A DNA stretch of 26,704 nucleotides from Nemertoderma westbladi. Lineage: Eukaryota > Xenacoelomorpha > Nemertodermatida > Nemertodermatidae. The notes under the pieces are model-generated. The model ran no database searches, had not been told where the DNA came from, and saw only the letters and a list, made by a program, of their open reading frames with translations. Positions 1 through 9,871 of this stretch are shown in pieces. The stretch's first letter is position 1. Each line of letters starts with the position of its first letter. The position numbers and the translations under genes are program-made. The stretch is from assembly GCA_032718475.1 (NCBI GenBank), contig JAUCBJ010005834.1:1-26704 (forward strand). Direction: 5' to 3'.

Positions 1-104
1 GGTTTAGTAATATAGTAAATAGCTCTTGCCCAGGCAAGGCATTGATACTGTAGATAGGGGTCACACACCCGCTTGAATATTCAAAATATATTATAAGACT
101 ATTA

Positions 105-352
105 AGGAATTTAAACAGGACTTAGGATGATCCAACTCTACAGCAAATGGAGCGGAATAATGAATTCGCCACGAGCGGGGATCGAACCCCTATAGCAAAT
201 CAATCGGAATGATGCAGGAGCCTACGTGTTGTAGTGGTCAGCATACCTGAATGTTTATCGGGAGACGCGGGTTCGATCCCCGCTGGTGGAGAATTCATTT
301 CTTCACCTCCATTTGCTATAGAGTTGGATCATCCTAAGTCCTGTTTAAATTA
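105..352. repeat. Inverted pair of tRNA-related repeats (foldback)
   Basis: Two arms of about 80 bp, near 110-188 and 271-350, are inverted copies of each other with only a handful of mismatches. Each arm contains a T-arm-like sequence (GGTTCGATCC or its complement) followed by a shared non-tRNA tail ending in an AAACAGGACTTAGGATGATCC-like stretch. The centre (about 200-268) is the body of a tRNA-like sequence on the plus strand. This looks like two tRNA-derived SINE copies head to head, the left one truncated, or a foldback element built from one. It lies just downstream of the Reeler gene's 3' UTR. Confidence 0.7.
215..290 (+). pseudogene. tRNA-like sequence, degenerate (SINE head)
   Basis: An A-box-like stretch (GTAGTGGTCAGCATACC, 231-247), an anticodon stem CCTGA/TCGGG (246-250 with 258-262) around a 7-base loop with GTT at the anticodon position, and a perfect 5-bp T-stem GCGGG/CCCGC (267-271 with 279-283) around TTCGATC are visible. 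The acceptor 3' strand TGGTGGA (284-290) has no convincing 5' partner, so a functional tRNA is unlikely. The inverted partial copy next to it supports a retroposed tRNA-derived origin. The wording CGGGAGAC before the T-arm resembles tRNA-Asp-type heads. Confidence 0.6.
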
Positions 353-363
353 CTTCATAATTT

Positions 364-687
364 TTTAATATATGGATGTTAAAACATATAAATATTATAA
401 GATTAGTTGCACCCGATTATATAATATATTTAAAAAAAGCGCTATAATATACCATGTAAAATTATTATTATTCATGGGGTTGTTAGCAATTATACGTGAA
501 ACACAGAAACACGAATCGCGGTACGTCAATTGTAAGAAGTGCCAAGTTATTTAACTAACTACGACGGTACGGCAACACAAAGGCAACAAAAACTTAGGGC
601 CTTTTAGTGTTAACTTCTCGTCAACACAAGTTAAAGACAATGGGAGAATATTGTATCCGTAAATCCAACATCGTGTAGGAAATCCAT
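364..687 (-). other. Probable 3' UTR of the Reeler gene
   Basis: This AT-rich stretch follows the stop codon of exon 3 on the minus strand. No AATAAA is present; the first variant polyadenylation hexamer I see is ATTAAA at 369-364, which would give a 3' UTR of about 320 bases. The short plus-strand frame at 372-554 has low-complexity composition and no recognisable motif. The UTR end is an inference. Confidence 0.4.
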
Positions 688-894
688 TTACAGAAATACA
701 AGAGACAACGCCGCCAATATAACGATAGCGAACACTGTAGGATGTATAGTTTCAATGTTATCCGACACAGTGTCAGCCTCCCCGCATTCCTCTATGTCTT
801 CTCTATCATCAAGGTCTTCCACCAGGGCTATGGGGTGTTTGTGTTTCACCCAGTATATTTGCTTCTGGTCAGCGATAGTAGCTACGATCTCAAC
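688..894 (-). CDS. Reeler-domain protein, exon 3 (terminal)
   Basis: Terminal coding exon of the gene whose other exons lie at 24317-24068 and 14942-14767. A good acceptor (a T-rich stretch ending TTTCCATTTAG, AG at 896-895) precedes GTTGAGATC at 894. The frame runs 68 codons to TAA at 690-688. The first residues, VEIVATIADQKQIYWVK, match the closing beta strands of Reeler domains, which typically end with an IYWV-type motif. Next come an acidic linker (LVEDLDDREDIEECGEADT) and a hydrophobic C-terminus (TVFAIVILAALSLVFL) ending at the stop with no cytosolic tail. That ending is typical of a GPI-attachment signal or tail anchor. It starts in phase 0, matching the end of exon 2. No other gene overlaps it. 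The splice has not been seen in transcripts, so the exon rests on homology, frame and splice-site agreement. Confidence 0.85.
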   Translation of the reverse strand, partial: VEIVATIADQKQIYWVKHKHPIALVEDLDDREDIEECGEADTVSDNIETIHPTVFAIVILAALSLVFL

Positions 895-1085
895 CTAAAT
901 GGAAACCAGTAATTTGTAAAACCAGAAAATCAATTTTAAAAAAGGCTGTAAATGTAACAGTGTAGTTCGGAAGAGTACTAATATGGTCTCGGTGACTGTG
1001 GTTGGTTGGCAAGCGACTGGAAAAAGCGCGATATGATAACCGAAAACCAACAAAGAAGAAATAAAGTAATAAGAAACCGAGACAA
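895..1085 (-). other. 3' end of intron 2, unique sequence
   Basis: This is the stretch between the satellite array and the exon 3 acceptor. It contains the pyrimidine-rich region and AG used by exon 3. A second possible acceptor (ATTTACAG, near 947) lies upstream but is separated from exon 3. The overlapping minus-strand frames at 890-1105 and 895-1095 have no coding character. Confidence 0.5.
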
Positions 1086-4000
1086 AATCTGGCAATCACA
1101 CCCACCTTAGACCCGATATTAAACCCATCTCACACCCATATTATACCAGACCTATCAACCATACACTCACACCTAGAGACCAGATATGACAATCATAAAC
1201 CAACCTCAGGCCAGACCTGGCAGATCTGAAACCCAAGTACAACCCACCTTAGACCCGATATGAATCCCATGTACCACCCACCTTAGACCAGGTAACTCAT
1301 GCACTACCCACCTTAGACCAGATCTGTACCACCTTAGACCAGATCTGTAACCCATGTACCCACCACCTTAGACCAGATCTGTAACTCATGTACCACCCAC
1401 CTTAGACCAGATCTGTAACCCACGTACCACCCACTATTGACTCATGTGAAACCCATGTACCACCCACCTTAGACCAGATCTGCAACTCATGTACCATCCA
1501 CCTTAGAACCGATCTGAAACCCATGTACCACCCACCTTAGAACCGATCTGAAACCCATGTACCACCCACCTTAGAACAGATCTGTAACCCATGTACCACC
1601 ACCTTAGACCAGATCTGTAACTCATGCACCACCACCTTAGACCAGATCTGTAGCTCATGTACCACCCACCTTAGACCAGATCTGTAACCCATGTACCACC
1701 CACCTTAGACCAGATATGTAACCCATGTACCACCCACCTTAGACCAGATCTGTATCCCATGTACGCCCACCTTAGAACCGATCTGTAACCCATGTACCAC
1801 CCACCTTAGACCAGATTTGTAACCCATGTACCACCCACTATTGACTCATCTGAAACCCATGTACCTTCCACCTTAGAACCGATCTGTAACCCATGTACGC
1901 CCACCTTAGAACCGATCTATAACTCATGTACCACCCACTATTGACTCATCTGAAACCCATGTACCATCCACCTTAGAACAGATCTGTAACCCATGTACCA
2001 CCCACTATTGACTCATCTGAAACCCATGTACCATCCACCTTAGAACCGATCTGTAACCCATGTACCACCACAGCTTAGAACCGATCTGTAACCCATGTAC
2101 CACCACAGCTTAGACCAGATTTGTAACCCATGTACCACCCACTATTGACTCATCTGAAACCCATGTACCTTCCACCTTAGAACCGATCTGTAACCCATGT
2201 ACCATCCACCTTAGAACCGATCTGTAACTCATGTACCACCCACTATTGACTCATCTGAAACCCATGTACCATCCACCTTAGAACCGATCTGTAACCCATG
2301 AACCACCCACTATTGACTCATCTGAAACCCATGTACCATCCACCTTAGAACCGATCTGAAACCCATGTACCACAGACCTTAGAACCGATCTGTAACTCAT
2401 GTACCACCACAGCTTAGACCAGATTTGTAACCCATGTACCACCCACTATTGAATCATCTGAAACCCATGTACCATCCACCTTAGAACCGATCTGTAACCC
2501 ATGTACCACCCACCTTAGAACCGATCTGTAACCCATGTACCACCCACTTTAGAACAGATCTGTAACTAATGTACCACCACCTTAGACCAGATCTGTAACC
2601 CATGTACCACCCACTATTGACTCATCTTAAACCCATGTACCATCCACCTTAGACCCGATCTGTAACCCATGTACCACCCACTATTGATTCATCTGAAACC
2701 CATGTACCACCCACCTTAGACCCGATCTGTAACCCATGTACCACCCACCTTAGACCAGATCTGTAACCCCTGTACCACCCACTATTGACTCCTCAGAAAC
2801 CCATGTACCTTCCACCTTAGACCCGATCTGTAACCCATGCACCATCCACCTTAGAACCGATCTGTAACTCATGTACCACCCACCTTAGACCAGATCTGTA
2901 ACACATGTACCACCACCTTAGACCAGATCTGTAACCCATGTACCATCCACCTTAGACCCGATCTGTATCCCATGTACCACCACTATTGACTCATCTGAAA
3001 CCCATGTACCATCCACCTTAGACCCGATTTGAAACCCATGTACCACCCACTATTGACTCATCTGTAACTCATGTATCACCACCTTAGACCAGATTTGTAA
3101 CCAATGTACCACACACTATTGACTCATCTGAAACCCATGTACCCACCACCTTAGACCAGATTTGTAACTCATGTACCACCCACCTTAGAACAGATTTGTA
3201 ACCCATGTACCACCCACCTTAGACCAGATCTGTAACTCATGCACCACCACCTTAGACCAGATCTGTAACTCATGTACCACCCACCTTAGACCAGATCTGT
3301 AACCCATGTACCACCCACTATTGACTCATCTAAAACCCATGTACCATCCACTTTAGACCCGATCTGTAACCCATGCACCACCCACCTTAGAACCGATCTG
3401 AAACCCATGCACCACCCACCTTAGAACCGATCTGAAACCCATGTACCCAACACCTTAGACCAGATCTGTAACTTATGTACCACCCACCTTAGAACCGATC
3501 TGTAACTCATGTACCACCCACTATTGACTCATCTGAAACCCATGAACCATCCACCTTAGAACCGATCTGTAACCCATGTACCACCCACTATTGACTCATC
3601 TGAAACCCATGTACCATCCACCTTAGAACCGATCTGTAACCCATGTACCACCACAGCTTAGACTAGATTTGTAACCCATGTACCACCCACTATTGACTCA
3701 TCTGAAACCCATGTACCATCCACCTTAGAACCGATCTGTAACTCATGTACCACCACCTTAGACCAGATCTGTAACCCATGTACCACCCACTATTGAATCA
3801 TCTGAAACCCATGTAGCATCCACCTTAGAACCGATCTGTAACCCATGTACCATCCACCGTAGAACCGATCTGTAACTTATGTACCACCCACTATTGACTC
3901 ATCTGAAACCCATGTACCATCCACCTTAGAACCGATCTGTAACCCATGAACCACCCACTATTGACTCATCTGAAACCCATGTACCATCCACCTTAGAACC

Positions 4001-4659
4001 GATCTGTAACCCATGTACCACAGACCTTAGAACCGATCTGTAACTCATGTACCACCACCTTAGACCAGATTTGTAACCCATGTACCACACACTATTGACT
4101 CATCTGAAACCCATGTACCCACCACCTTAGACCAGATCTGTAACTTATGTACCACCCACCTTAGAACAGATTTGTAACCCATGTACCACCCACCTTAGAC
4201 CAGATCTGTAACTCATGCACCACCACCTTAGACCAGATCTGTAACTCATGTACCACCCACCTTAGACCAGATCTGTAACCCATGTACCACCCACTTATTG
4301 ACTCATCTAAAACCCATGTACCATCCACTTTAGACCCGATCTGTAACCCATGCACCACCCACCTTAGAACCGATCTGAAACCCATGCACCACCCACCTTA
4401 GAACCGATCTGAAACCCATGTACCCAACACCTTAGACCAGATCTGTAACTTATGTACCAACCACCTTAGACCAGATCTGTAACCCATGTACCACCACCTT
4501 AGACCAGATCTGTAACCCATGTACCACCCACCTTAGACCCGATCTGTAACCCATGTACCACCACTATTGACTCATCTGAAACCCATGTACCACCCACCTT
4601 AGAACCGATCTGAAACCCATGTACCACCACTATTGACTCATCTGAAACCCATGCACCAC
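1086..4659. repeat. Intronic minisatellite, 33-35 bp units (left block)
   Basis: Tandem array of about 100 units by length. Two main unit types alternate irregularly. Type A (about 34 bp) contains CACCTTAGAACCGATCTG or CACCTTAGACCAGATCTG followed by TAACCCATGTACC. Type B (about 33 bp) contains CACTATTGACTCATCTG followed by AAACCCATGTACC. The first 200 bp (1086-1280) are degenerate, as expected at an array edge. A block of about 390 bp near 3090-3480 recurs at about 4066-4459, a spacing of 976 bp, which shows higher-order duplication. On the minus strand, the direction of the host gene, type A reads ...TCTAAGGTGGGTGG..., the same as the exon 2 donor. The array continues at 12518 after the retrotransposon insertion. 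Confidence 0.95.
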
Positions 4660-5235
4660 TGTGACGGGATCCGAGGATCCCGATTTATCCAGTGTCTTAT
4701 CTACGCGTCCCGCCGTGTGTGTGTGAAAAGGAGTTCTGATGTTATTGAATAACTCTGACTATTGTTGTTCCGTATGTATAAATAGATATATAAGATAGAG
4801 TATAGGCACAGTTTAATTATTATAAAGTACCGGTAATACACTGAATGATGATGGTGGCAGCAGGCGGAGACGGTGATAAGAGTCCCGGTACTGCCCTAAC
4901 TAACTGACTTACTAAAGTGAATGAAATGACAGCAACTGGTAATATATTGCACTGGTTGGCCGTATTACATTACTCAGTGGATGCCTTCCCCCCATTGGCT
5001 AATAACTCACTTCTCACCCTCCCATCTCTCTGGGAGTGCTTCCCCCCGCTGCTGTCACTCTCTCCCTCCCGGAGGTGTAACCTCTGACACCCGCTGTGTG
5101 TTCCTTTGGGGTTTGTCGCCCCTTTTATTGGGGTGACACGAGGTTGATTGGTAATTAACCTCGTGCTCCCAATATTGCTTAAGGGTCTCGCTGGCCCAAC
5201 TTTGTGGGGTGGTTAGCGGAATTGATTCGCTAACA
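4660..5235 (-). repeat. 3' LTR of the BEL/Pao element
   Basis: This 576-bp LTR matches 11942-12517 with nine substitutions and no indels. Its plus-strand left edge carries the palindrome CGGGATCCGAGGATCCCG. On the minus strand it holds AATAAA inside a CCCC/GGGG stem (5133-5119), a likely polyadenylation hairpin. A GAGGTT/AACCTC inverted repeat and a TATA-like AT stretch near 4775-4795 are also present. Confidence 0.95.
5119..5133 (-). promoter_or_regulatory. LTR polyadenylation signal in a small hairpin
   Basis: The minus strand reads CCCCAATAAAAGGGG: a 4-bp G/C stem presenting AATAAA in the loop. The same 15 bases occur in the other LTR at 12401-12415. A poly(A) signal in a hairpin loop is known from some retroviral LTRs; its use here is inferred. 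Confidence 0.5.
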
Positions 5236-5244
5236 CTCCCCCCC
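5236..5244 (-). promoter_or_regulatory. Polypurine tract next to the 3' LTR
   Basis: On the minus strand GGGGGGGAG lies immediately before the TGTTAG start of the 3' LTR, the position expected for the plus-strand DNA primer of an LTR retrotransposon. Confidence 0.75.
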
Positions 5245-6180
5245 ATGCTATCTTCCCGGTGAGAAGATAGCATCAACCTCTAGTGCGCTTCAATTCCGCT
5301 GGAACTCGATCTATTATCGGGTGTGGGGTGGAGTTATTTTCTTGGAGTCGGCTTTCCAGGCCGCTCCCTATGGGTATGATAACGCTACCCAGTCTGACGT
5401 CTCGTGTCGGGCCGATTGTGGACTCTCACACAATTTTTGTTTCCCCAACACTCTCACCACTCTAACTCCGCTCTTACTCTCTCCCCACACCTGAATCGCA
5501 CTCGCCTGCCCTCTCTCTCGCCAGCAGCTCCTCTCCATACTCCTCTCTACTCTCTACCACTCCCTAAGGCCCTAATCTCTAATGCTACCCCTGTGCTATC
5601 ATACTATCTAACTCTCTAACTTACTAACTACTTACTATCTTCTAACTCTCTATCTTACTAACTACCTACTATCTAACTCTCTTACTAACTCTACTAGCTC
5701 TAACTAGAACTCTAACTAAAAACTCTCTAACTCTCTACTAACTCTAACTCTACTAGCTCTAACTAAAACCCTCTAACTCTCTACTAACTTTAACTCCTAA
5801 CTCTACTTAGTCTACTCCTTTCTACTCTCTACGTGGCGCTTGCGGTGCCCACAACCACCCTCTGCTACTACCTCCATCTACGTGGCGCTTCCGGTGCCCA
5901 CAACCTCTCTACTACTACTTTCTACGTGGCGCTTCCGGTGCCCACAACCCTTCTGTTACTCGTGGCATGTTAATATACCACACTCCCTTACCCGCCGACT
6001 TCTAACCTATTAACTTCTACCTAACTTTCTAACTAACTTTCTGACTACTAACTTTATCTAGCTTTCTATTTATTTTATTATTTAATTATTTTTATTATTT
6101 ATTTTTAATTAAATAATTATTTTTTGTGGGAAGGGCGTCTCGCCCTCATTCCCACCCCCCTCAGTCCAAATATTGGACGA
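5245..6180 (-). other. Non-coding 3' internal region of the retroelement
   Basis: No long frame is open here. The plus strand is pyrimidine-rich with degenerate repeats of CTCTAACTCTACTA type (about 5540-5820). Three copies of a 28-bp motif beginning CTACGTGGCGCTT start at 5829, 5878 and 5922. An AT-rich block (about 6060-6125) precedes the stop of the protease frame. In a complete BEL/Pao element the polymerase and integrase would lie between the protease and the 3' LTR, so this region marks a large deletion or replacement. Confidence 0.6.
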
Positions 6181-8547
6181 CTAAACTCTAAGCTGCCCCT
6201 CGATCTTCCATCGATTCTTCCATGAGGCACTGTCCCGCTGTCCCCCTGTGCGTCCTCTTATCTGACGACCCACTTTCCCCGCCAATTCCAACTCACCAGG
6301 AATAGGCTCTCCCTCTTCCGCGACCCTAAAGTCGGGTCTCTCCGCCGCCTTCTTAACTTCCTGATCTCCTGGCAGCAGAATGCCACCCTTCATCTGGTCT
6401 CCCGGCGGCAGAATGAAAGGAAATCGGAAGAATAGATAGAACAGGACGAACAATAGTAATCCTACCCCTCTCCATCCTGTCTTCTTACTCGACCTTCCCC
6501 TTGTCAGTATGCCTCTCAACCGGACCGGCGTCTCTTCCGGACACTCCTCTGAACACTCCTCCGGACTATTGTCCTCCTGACACTCCACCGGACACTCCTC
6601 CGGTTTGTCCTCCGGACATCTCGCCGTCCGCTCCTCTCCATCTCCATACCGATACTTGCTGGGAAATCCATTCTCCTCCGCCCACTCTCTTACTTCTACT
6701 TCCCCATCTGGCTTATCTACCGTTTCTGGTCTCTCTTCTGCGTCCTCTGCGTCTACGGTGCCTGGTAACATGCACCCTGATGTCTCCGTCACTCTGGATG
6801 GAATCTTGGTTTTAACTGGGCCGCTAAGCGTCCATCCGAACGGCGTGAGGATCGCCGTCGGGTCCCGCTGCCTGTCTTCGCCGAAGACCGTCTGTGTTCT
6901 CTCGTGGGCCGTCGGGCAGTCCATTCCTACTATAATGGATACCTTCCTAACGTCCACCTCTGGTATTGAGAAATCGATACCGTCCAGGAATGTATATTGT
7001 TCGACTTCGATGTTGGTTGGTCGCCTGGCGTTGATATTTATCGATTCTATCACGTGGATGGGGTCGATCGTCGCCCCATAGTCGCATCCCGGTGCAATCG
7101 CTGATATCCTGCACCGTCCCGTCCTCATCTCCAGGACCTCATCTTTACTTGAGACGGTAGTTACCGCCATTCTATTCGGCCTCGTCTTTAGCCCTATCTC
7201 TTCGGCCACCCAGTTCTCCACCAGCGTGAAGGCTGCTCCGCTGTCGACCAGCATTAATGTCGTTACTGATCGACCGCCCTCTCCTGATATCTTCACTGGT
7301 ACTACCCCGAGTAGTACTTTTCTCTTCTTTCTTGCCACTGTCGTGCTTGTAGCCATTGTTTGGCCTCCAGTCTCGGACTCTCTCGCTGTTTCTCTACACT
7401 CTCCGGATCTGTGTCCTTCTACCACACATCGATGACATAGTCCGTTTGCGTCTGTGTAGGCTATACGATCTTGTTTGGGCAATGCTTGCCAGTGCTTACA
7501 ACTCATGGTCTTATGGGTTCCGTCCCGATGTAATTGACATTCGAATCCTGGATTATAGCGTTCCCTATATAGTCCTTCACGTATCGCGCGTAGGTTTATA
7601 TCTACCGATTTAGTGTTTTGGTTGTCTGTACTCGGCCTACTGGGTATGTTGGGATTATGTTTATTTATGGTGTTATTTTCTTTCTGTCCCTGCCACGGTG
7701 TGGCCCTACTCCCAGCTAACTGTGGGCTTGCAGCCCCCTGTGTGGCCGCGTGTGGTAGCGACTGTCTTACTCTCGGGAATGGATCTGCAGGATTGTGTTC
7801 GGGTTTAGGCCTGTTGTATTCGGTCTTTGGCGCCTTCCCCAAACTATCCTCACTATAGACTGGGTCTGTAATTAATTCGGCTTCATAGTTTAGGAAGCTC
7901 GACATTTCTTCTAGGCCCGGTTCCGCACCTTTCTTCTCCCGAGTGGAGAAGGCGATCTTCCTCCACTTGCTCCGCAGCCAGATCGGCAGTGCCTGCGCTA
8001 TCGTGGTGATGTTATTAGATGCGTTGAGTTCGTATGGCGCGTCTAGCGTCTTTAACACGATTAACGCCTTCTCGACCTTGTTCGCAAAGGTCTTTATGCT
8101 AACGGGATTATCCTGTAGGCCACCCGATGTTATACCTCTCAGGGTTTGCCGGATGATCTTGGCTGGGTGCCCGTACTCCCTGTCTAGCGCCCGCCATGCT
8201 GTCGTGAAGCCGCCCTCGATGCCCTGGTACTGCCTCACGATGTCGTATGCTGGGCCTCCTGTATACACTTGTAGATATTTTAGGCACTCCGCCTGCGTCA
8301 AGTTCTTTCTTAGTATCTCGTTACTGTACATGCGCCGAAACTGCAGGTATTCTTCCGGCCTACTCCCGTCGAATTTAAACGGTTCCACGGGTGGTAACTC
8401 GATCCTGGTCTTTAATGCATCGATTAGTGTCGCCATTCCCATTGCCTGTGCTTCCAATGGGTTCGAGGGATGCTGTACAGATTCTTCTGTTGGGTGCGGT
8501 CCGTTCGTCCTATCTGTTGTTTCTCTATGTTGCGTCGGATATATCAT
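6181..8547 (-). CDS. BEL/Pao Gag C-terminal half plus aspartic protease
   Basis: 788 codons from an internal ATG; the same frame stays open upstream to the poly-G tract at 8690-8668, so this ATG need not be the true start. Residues about 50-200 resemble the DUF1759 Gag domain of Pao elements (PFKFDG near 56, LRGITSGG near 136). Residues 337-384 are Cys/His-rich and end in a CX2CX4HX4C zinc knuckle (C371, C374, H379, C384). A Pao-type peptidase (A17/DUF1758) follows: LVDSGAAFTLV with the DSG motif at 435-437, IIVGMDCP near 538, and GWTLSGP at 571-577. After it come Cys-Pro-Glu-rich repeats (644-672), a hydrophobic, membrane-like segment (about 694-713), then a charged tail. Polymerase domains are absent. 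The product would package or process element RNA and depend on a helper for reverse transcription. The short segment VRLRGILTR (675-683) may be a remnant of a polyprotein C-terminus; that is tentative. Confidence 0.9.
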   Translation of the reverse strand: MIYPTQHRETTDRTNGPHPTEESVQHPSNPLEAQAMGMATLIDALKTRIELPPVEPFKFDGSRPEEYLQFRRMYSNEILRKNLTQAECLKYLQVYTGGPAYDIVRQYQGIEGGFTTAWRALDREYGHPAKIIRQTLRGITSGGLQDNPVSIKTFANKVEKALIVLKTLDAPYELNASNNITTIAQALPIWLRSKWRKIAFSTREKKGAEPGLEEMSSFLNYEAELITDPVYSEDSLGKAPKTEYNRPKPEHNPADPFPRVRQSLPHAATQGAASPQLAGSRATPWQGQKENNTINKHNPNIPSRPSTDNQNTKSVDINLRAIREGLYRERYNPGFECQLHRDGTHKTMSCKHWQALPKQDRIAYTDANGLCHRCVVEGHRSGECRETARESETGGQTMATSTTVARKKRKVLLGVVPVKISGEGGRSVTTLMLVDSGAAFTLVENWVAEEIGLKTRPNRMAVTTVSSKDEVLEMRTGRCRISAIAPGCDYGATIDPIHVIESININARRPTNIEVEQYTFLDGIDFSIPEVDVRKVSIIVGMDCPTAHERTQTVFGEDRQRDPTAILTPFGWTLSGPVKTKIPSRVTETSGCMLPGTVDAEDAEERPETVDKPDGEVEVREWAEENGFPSKYRYGDGEERTARCPEDKPEECPVECQEDNSPEECSEECPEETPVRLRGILTRGRSSKKTGWRGVGLLLFVLFYLFFRFPFILPPGDQMKGGILLPGDQEVKKAAERPDFRVAEEGEPIPGELELAGKVGRQIRGRTGGQRDSASWKNRWKIEGQLRV

Positions 8548-8659
8548 TGGGGGTAGCGGCCCCCTCCATATTTCCGTGTCGCACGACCTGTTCTCGTCCA
8601 GGGGGTTCGATGTTCTTATTGCTGTTCGAGTATATTGTTGATATTGTAATGGGGGAATG

Positions 8660-9616
8660 TCACCCTGCCCCCCCCCCCCCCCCCCCCCCCACCGGTATGT
8701 TTGGTACTGGGGTTGATGTTAATATATTGGGGCCCATACATCTATCTGCAATAACTCTCCCCTTCCCTGGATATATGTTATGTCCCTGTGTATTATAGTC
8801 ATGCTGCTGTGCCGGTACCGATATAGGCCTATCCACTTCTTGCCTACCTACCGGTATGTACTCCGCGACTTCCGGGTTTAATCCCGTCGTCCGCGCTACC
8901 CTATCGCCTACTCTATCTCTCCCAGCATGGCCTATAATAGTATGTGCAGTAAGGCCTACAGTATGTCCTGCAGTCTGCATGTGCCCTTCCGAACCGAAGT
9001 TTAGTCTTCGCGAATCTCGAATCTCCCCGCGACTACCGTACTCTCGATCGGCAGCTATATCCCGTCGGGAAGTTTCTCTTCGATCCCCTCTTCTATTCTC
9101 GTCTTCGTATCGGTACACTCTGTACCCCTCTCCTGGCGTGCGGTGCGTTTCTCCGGGGCGACGGCAATCTCCCGAAGTTCGACCCCACTGACTCCCTAAC
9201 TCCATCTCTACTATCGACGGCTCGCTATCCGTCCTCGCTCTCCGGTTGCTCCTAGCAACGACTCTTCTATTATCTTCACTTCTTCTCTCTTCGACCTCCC
9301 GATTAAACTCTACTAATCTTCTTCTATCTTCGACCTCTCGGTTAAACTCTACTAATCTTCTTCTCTCTTCTGACTGGGCTCGACGTCTCGTCGCTCGCCC
9401 ACTCTCGACGCTAACATCTGACTCTACTCTGTCCGGCTGGACCTTCCTGGGGATACTCGCCATCCCCCTACTATTCTCCGTCGTCGGGTGCCGTGGTTCA
9501 CCTAACTTGCCCCGCGCATTATCCGCCGACGCCTGTGGGACATTCTCTGCCCCCCCCCCCCCTCTCGCTACTAATCTCTCGTGGTGGGGCGCCCATAGCC
9601 CCCCCCCCCCCCCCAC
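8660..9616 (-). CDS. Gag middle region, Arg/Glu-rich, flanked by poly-G
   Basis: This frame is open from the poly-G tract at 9599-9614 to the stop just after the tract at 8668-8690; its track start is a GTG inside repeat sequence and not a convincing initiator. The last 290 or so codons are strongly charged, with a 13-residue tandem repeat (RRRLVEFNREVED/E, 39 bp apart near 9290-9370) and many Arg, Glu and Asp residues, as in the basic linker parts of some Gag proteins. It has no enzyme motif. The first residues, upstream of the tract at 9550-9562, are in a different frame from the conserved 127-bp unit. It should be read as a segment of the same gag coding region as its neighbours, not as a separate gene. 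Confidence 0.65.
   Translation of the reverse strand: MGGGGGLWAPHHERLVARGGGGAENVPQASADNARGKLGEPRHPTTENSRGMASIPRKVQPDRVESDVSVESGRATRRRAQSEERRRLVEFNREVEDRRRLVEFNREVEERRSEDNRRVVARSNRRARTDSEPSIVEMELGSQWGRTSGDCRRPGETHRTPGEGYRVYRYEDENRRGDRRETSRRDIAADREYGSRGEIRDSRRLNFGSEGHMQTAGHTVGLTAHTIIGHAGRDRVGDRVARTTGLNPEVAEYIPVGRQEVDRPISVPAQQHDYNTQGHNIYPGKGRVIADRCMGPNILTSTPVPNIPVGGGGGGGAG
8668..8690 (-). repeat. Poly-G tract (23 G) at a gag frame break
   Basis: The upstream frame (9616-8660) enters the tract after a valine codon, reads seven glycines and stops at 8662-8660. The downstream frame (stop at 6181) is open from the far side of the tract. Passing from one to the other needs a +1 (or -2) shift. Confidence 0.85.
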
Positions 9617-9871
9617 CCGCTACTTCTAACTTCACTATCTCTTACTACACTTCTGCGTCCCTCTTGTCGGACATTTTCTACCCCCCTTCTCTCGCTACTA
9701 ATCTCTCGTGGTGGGGCACCCGTAGCCCCCCCCCCCCCCCCACCCGCTACTTCTAACTTCACTATCTCTTACTACACTTCTGCGTCCCTCTTGTCGGACA
9801 TTTTCTACCCCTCTTCTCTCGCCACTAATCTTCCGTGGTGGGGCGCCCGTAGCCCCCCCCCCCCCCCCCCC
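9550..9871 (-). repeat. 127-bp tandem repeat in gag with poly-G tracts
   Basis: C runs at 9599-9614 (16), 9726-9741 (16) and 9853-9871 (19) are spaced exactly 127 bp apart. Between them lie near-identical sequences; a further partial unit ends at a C run at 9550-9562 (13). On the minus strand each unit encodes GAPPREIS..RRGVENVRQ-type sequence and RSxVRxSEVR before a Trp and the G tract. Because 127 is not a multiple of 3, each unit moves the coding frame by one: frames end at 9825, 9698 and 9571, each stopping soon after the next tract. Confidence 0.9.

Noticed and set aside
372-554. 60-codon plus-strand frame
   Set aside because: AT-rich, antisense to the probable 3' UTR, with no motif.
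4161-4385. Minus-strand frame of 74 codons in the satellite (also 13667-13888 and 12337-12549)
   Set aside because: The residues merely translate the 33-35 bp units; unit length varies, so no frame is maintained across the array.
1086-4659. CRISPR-like spaced repeats
   Set aside because: Units abut with no unique spacers, and the context is an animal intron with a BEL/Pao insertion.
5055-5276. 73-codon frame across the end of the 3' LTR
   Set aside because: It crosses the polypurine tract and LTR border; the similar frame in the other LTR runs into the satellite, so no conserved product exists.
7943-8641. 232-codon plus-strand frame opposite the gag-protease ORF, and others at 6501-7858 and 8391-8798
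   Set aside because: Shadows of the minus-strand ORF, which has clear protease and zinc-knuckle motifs.
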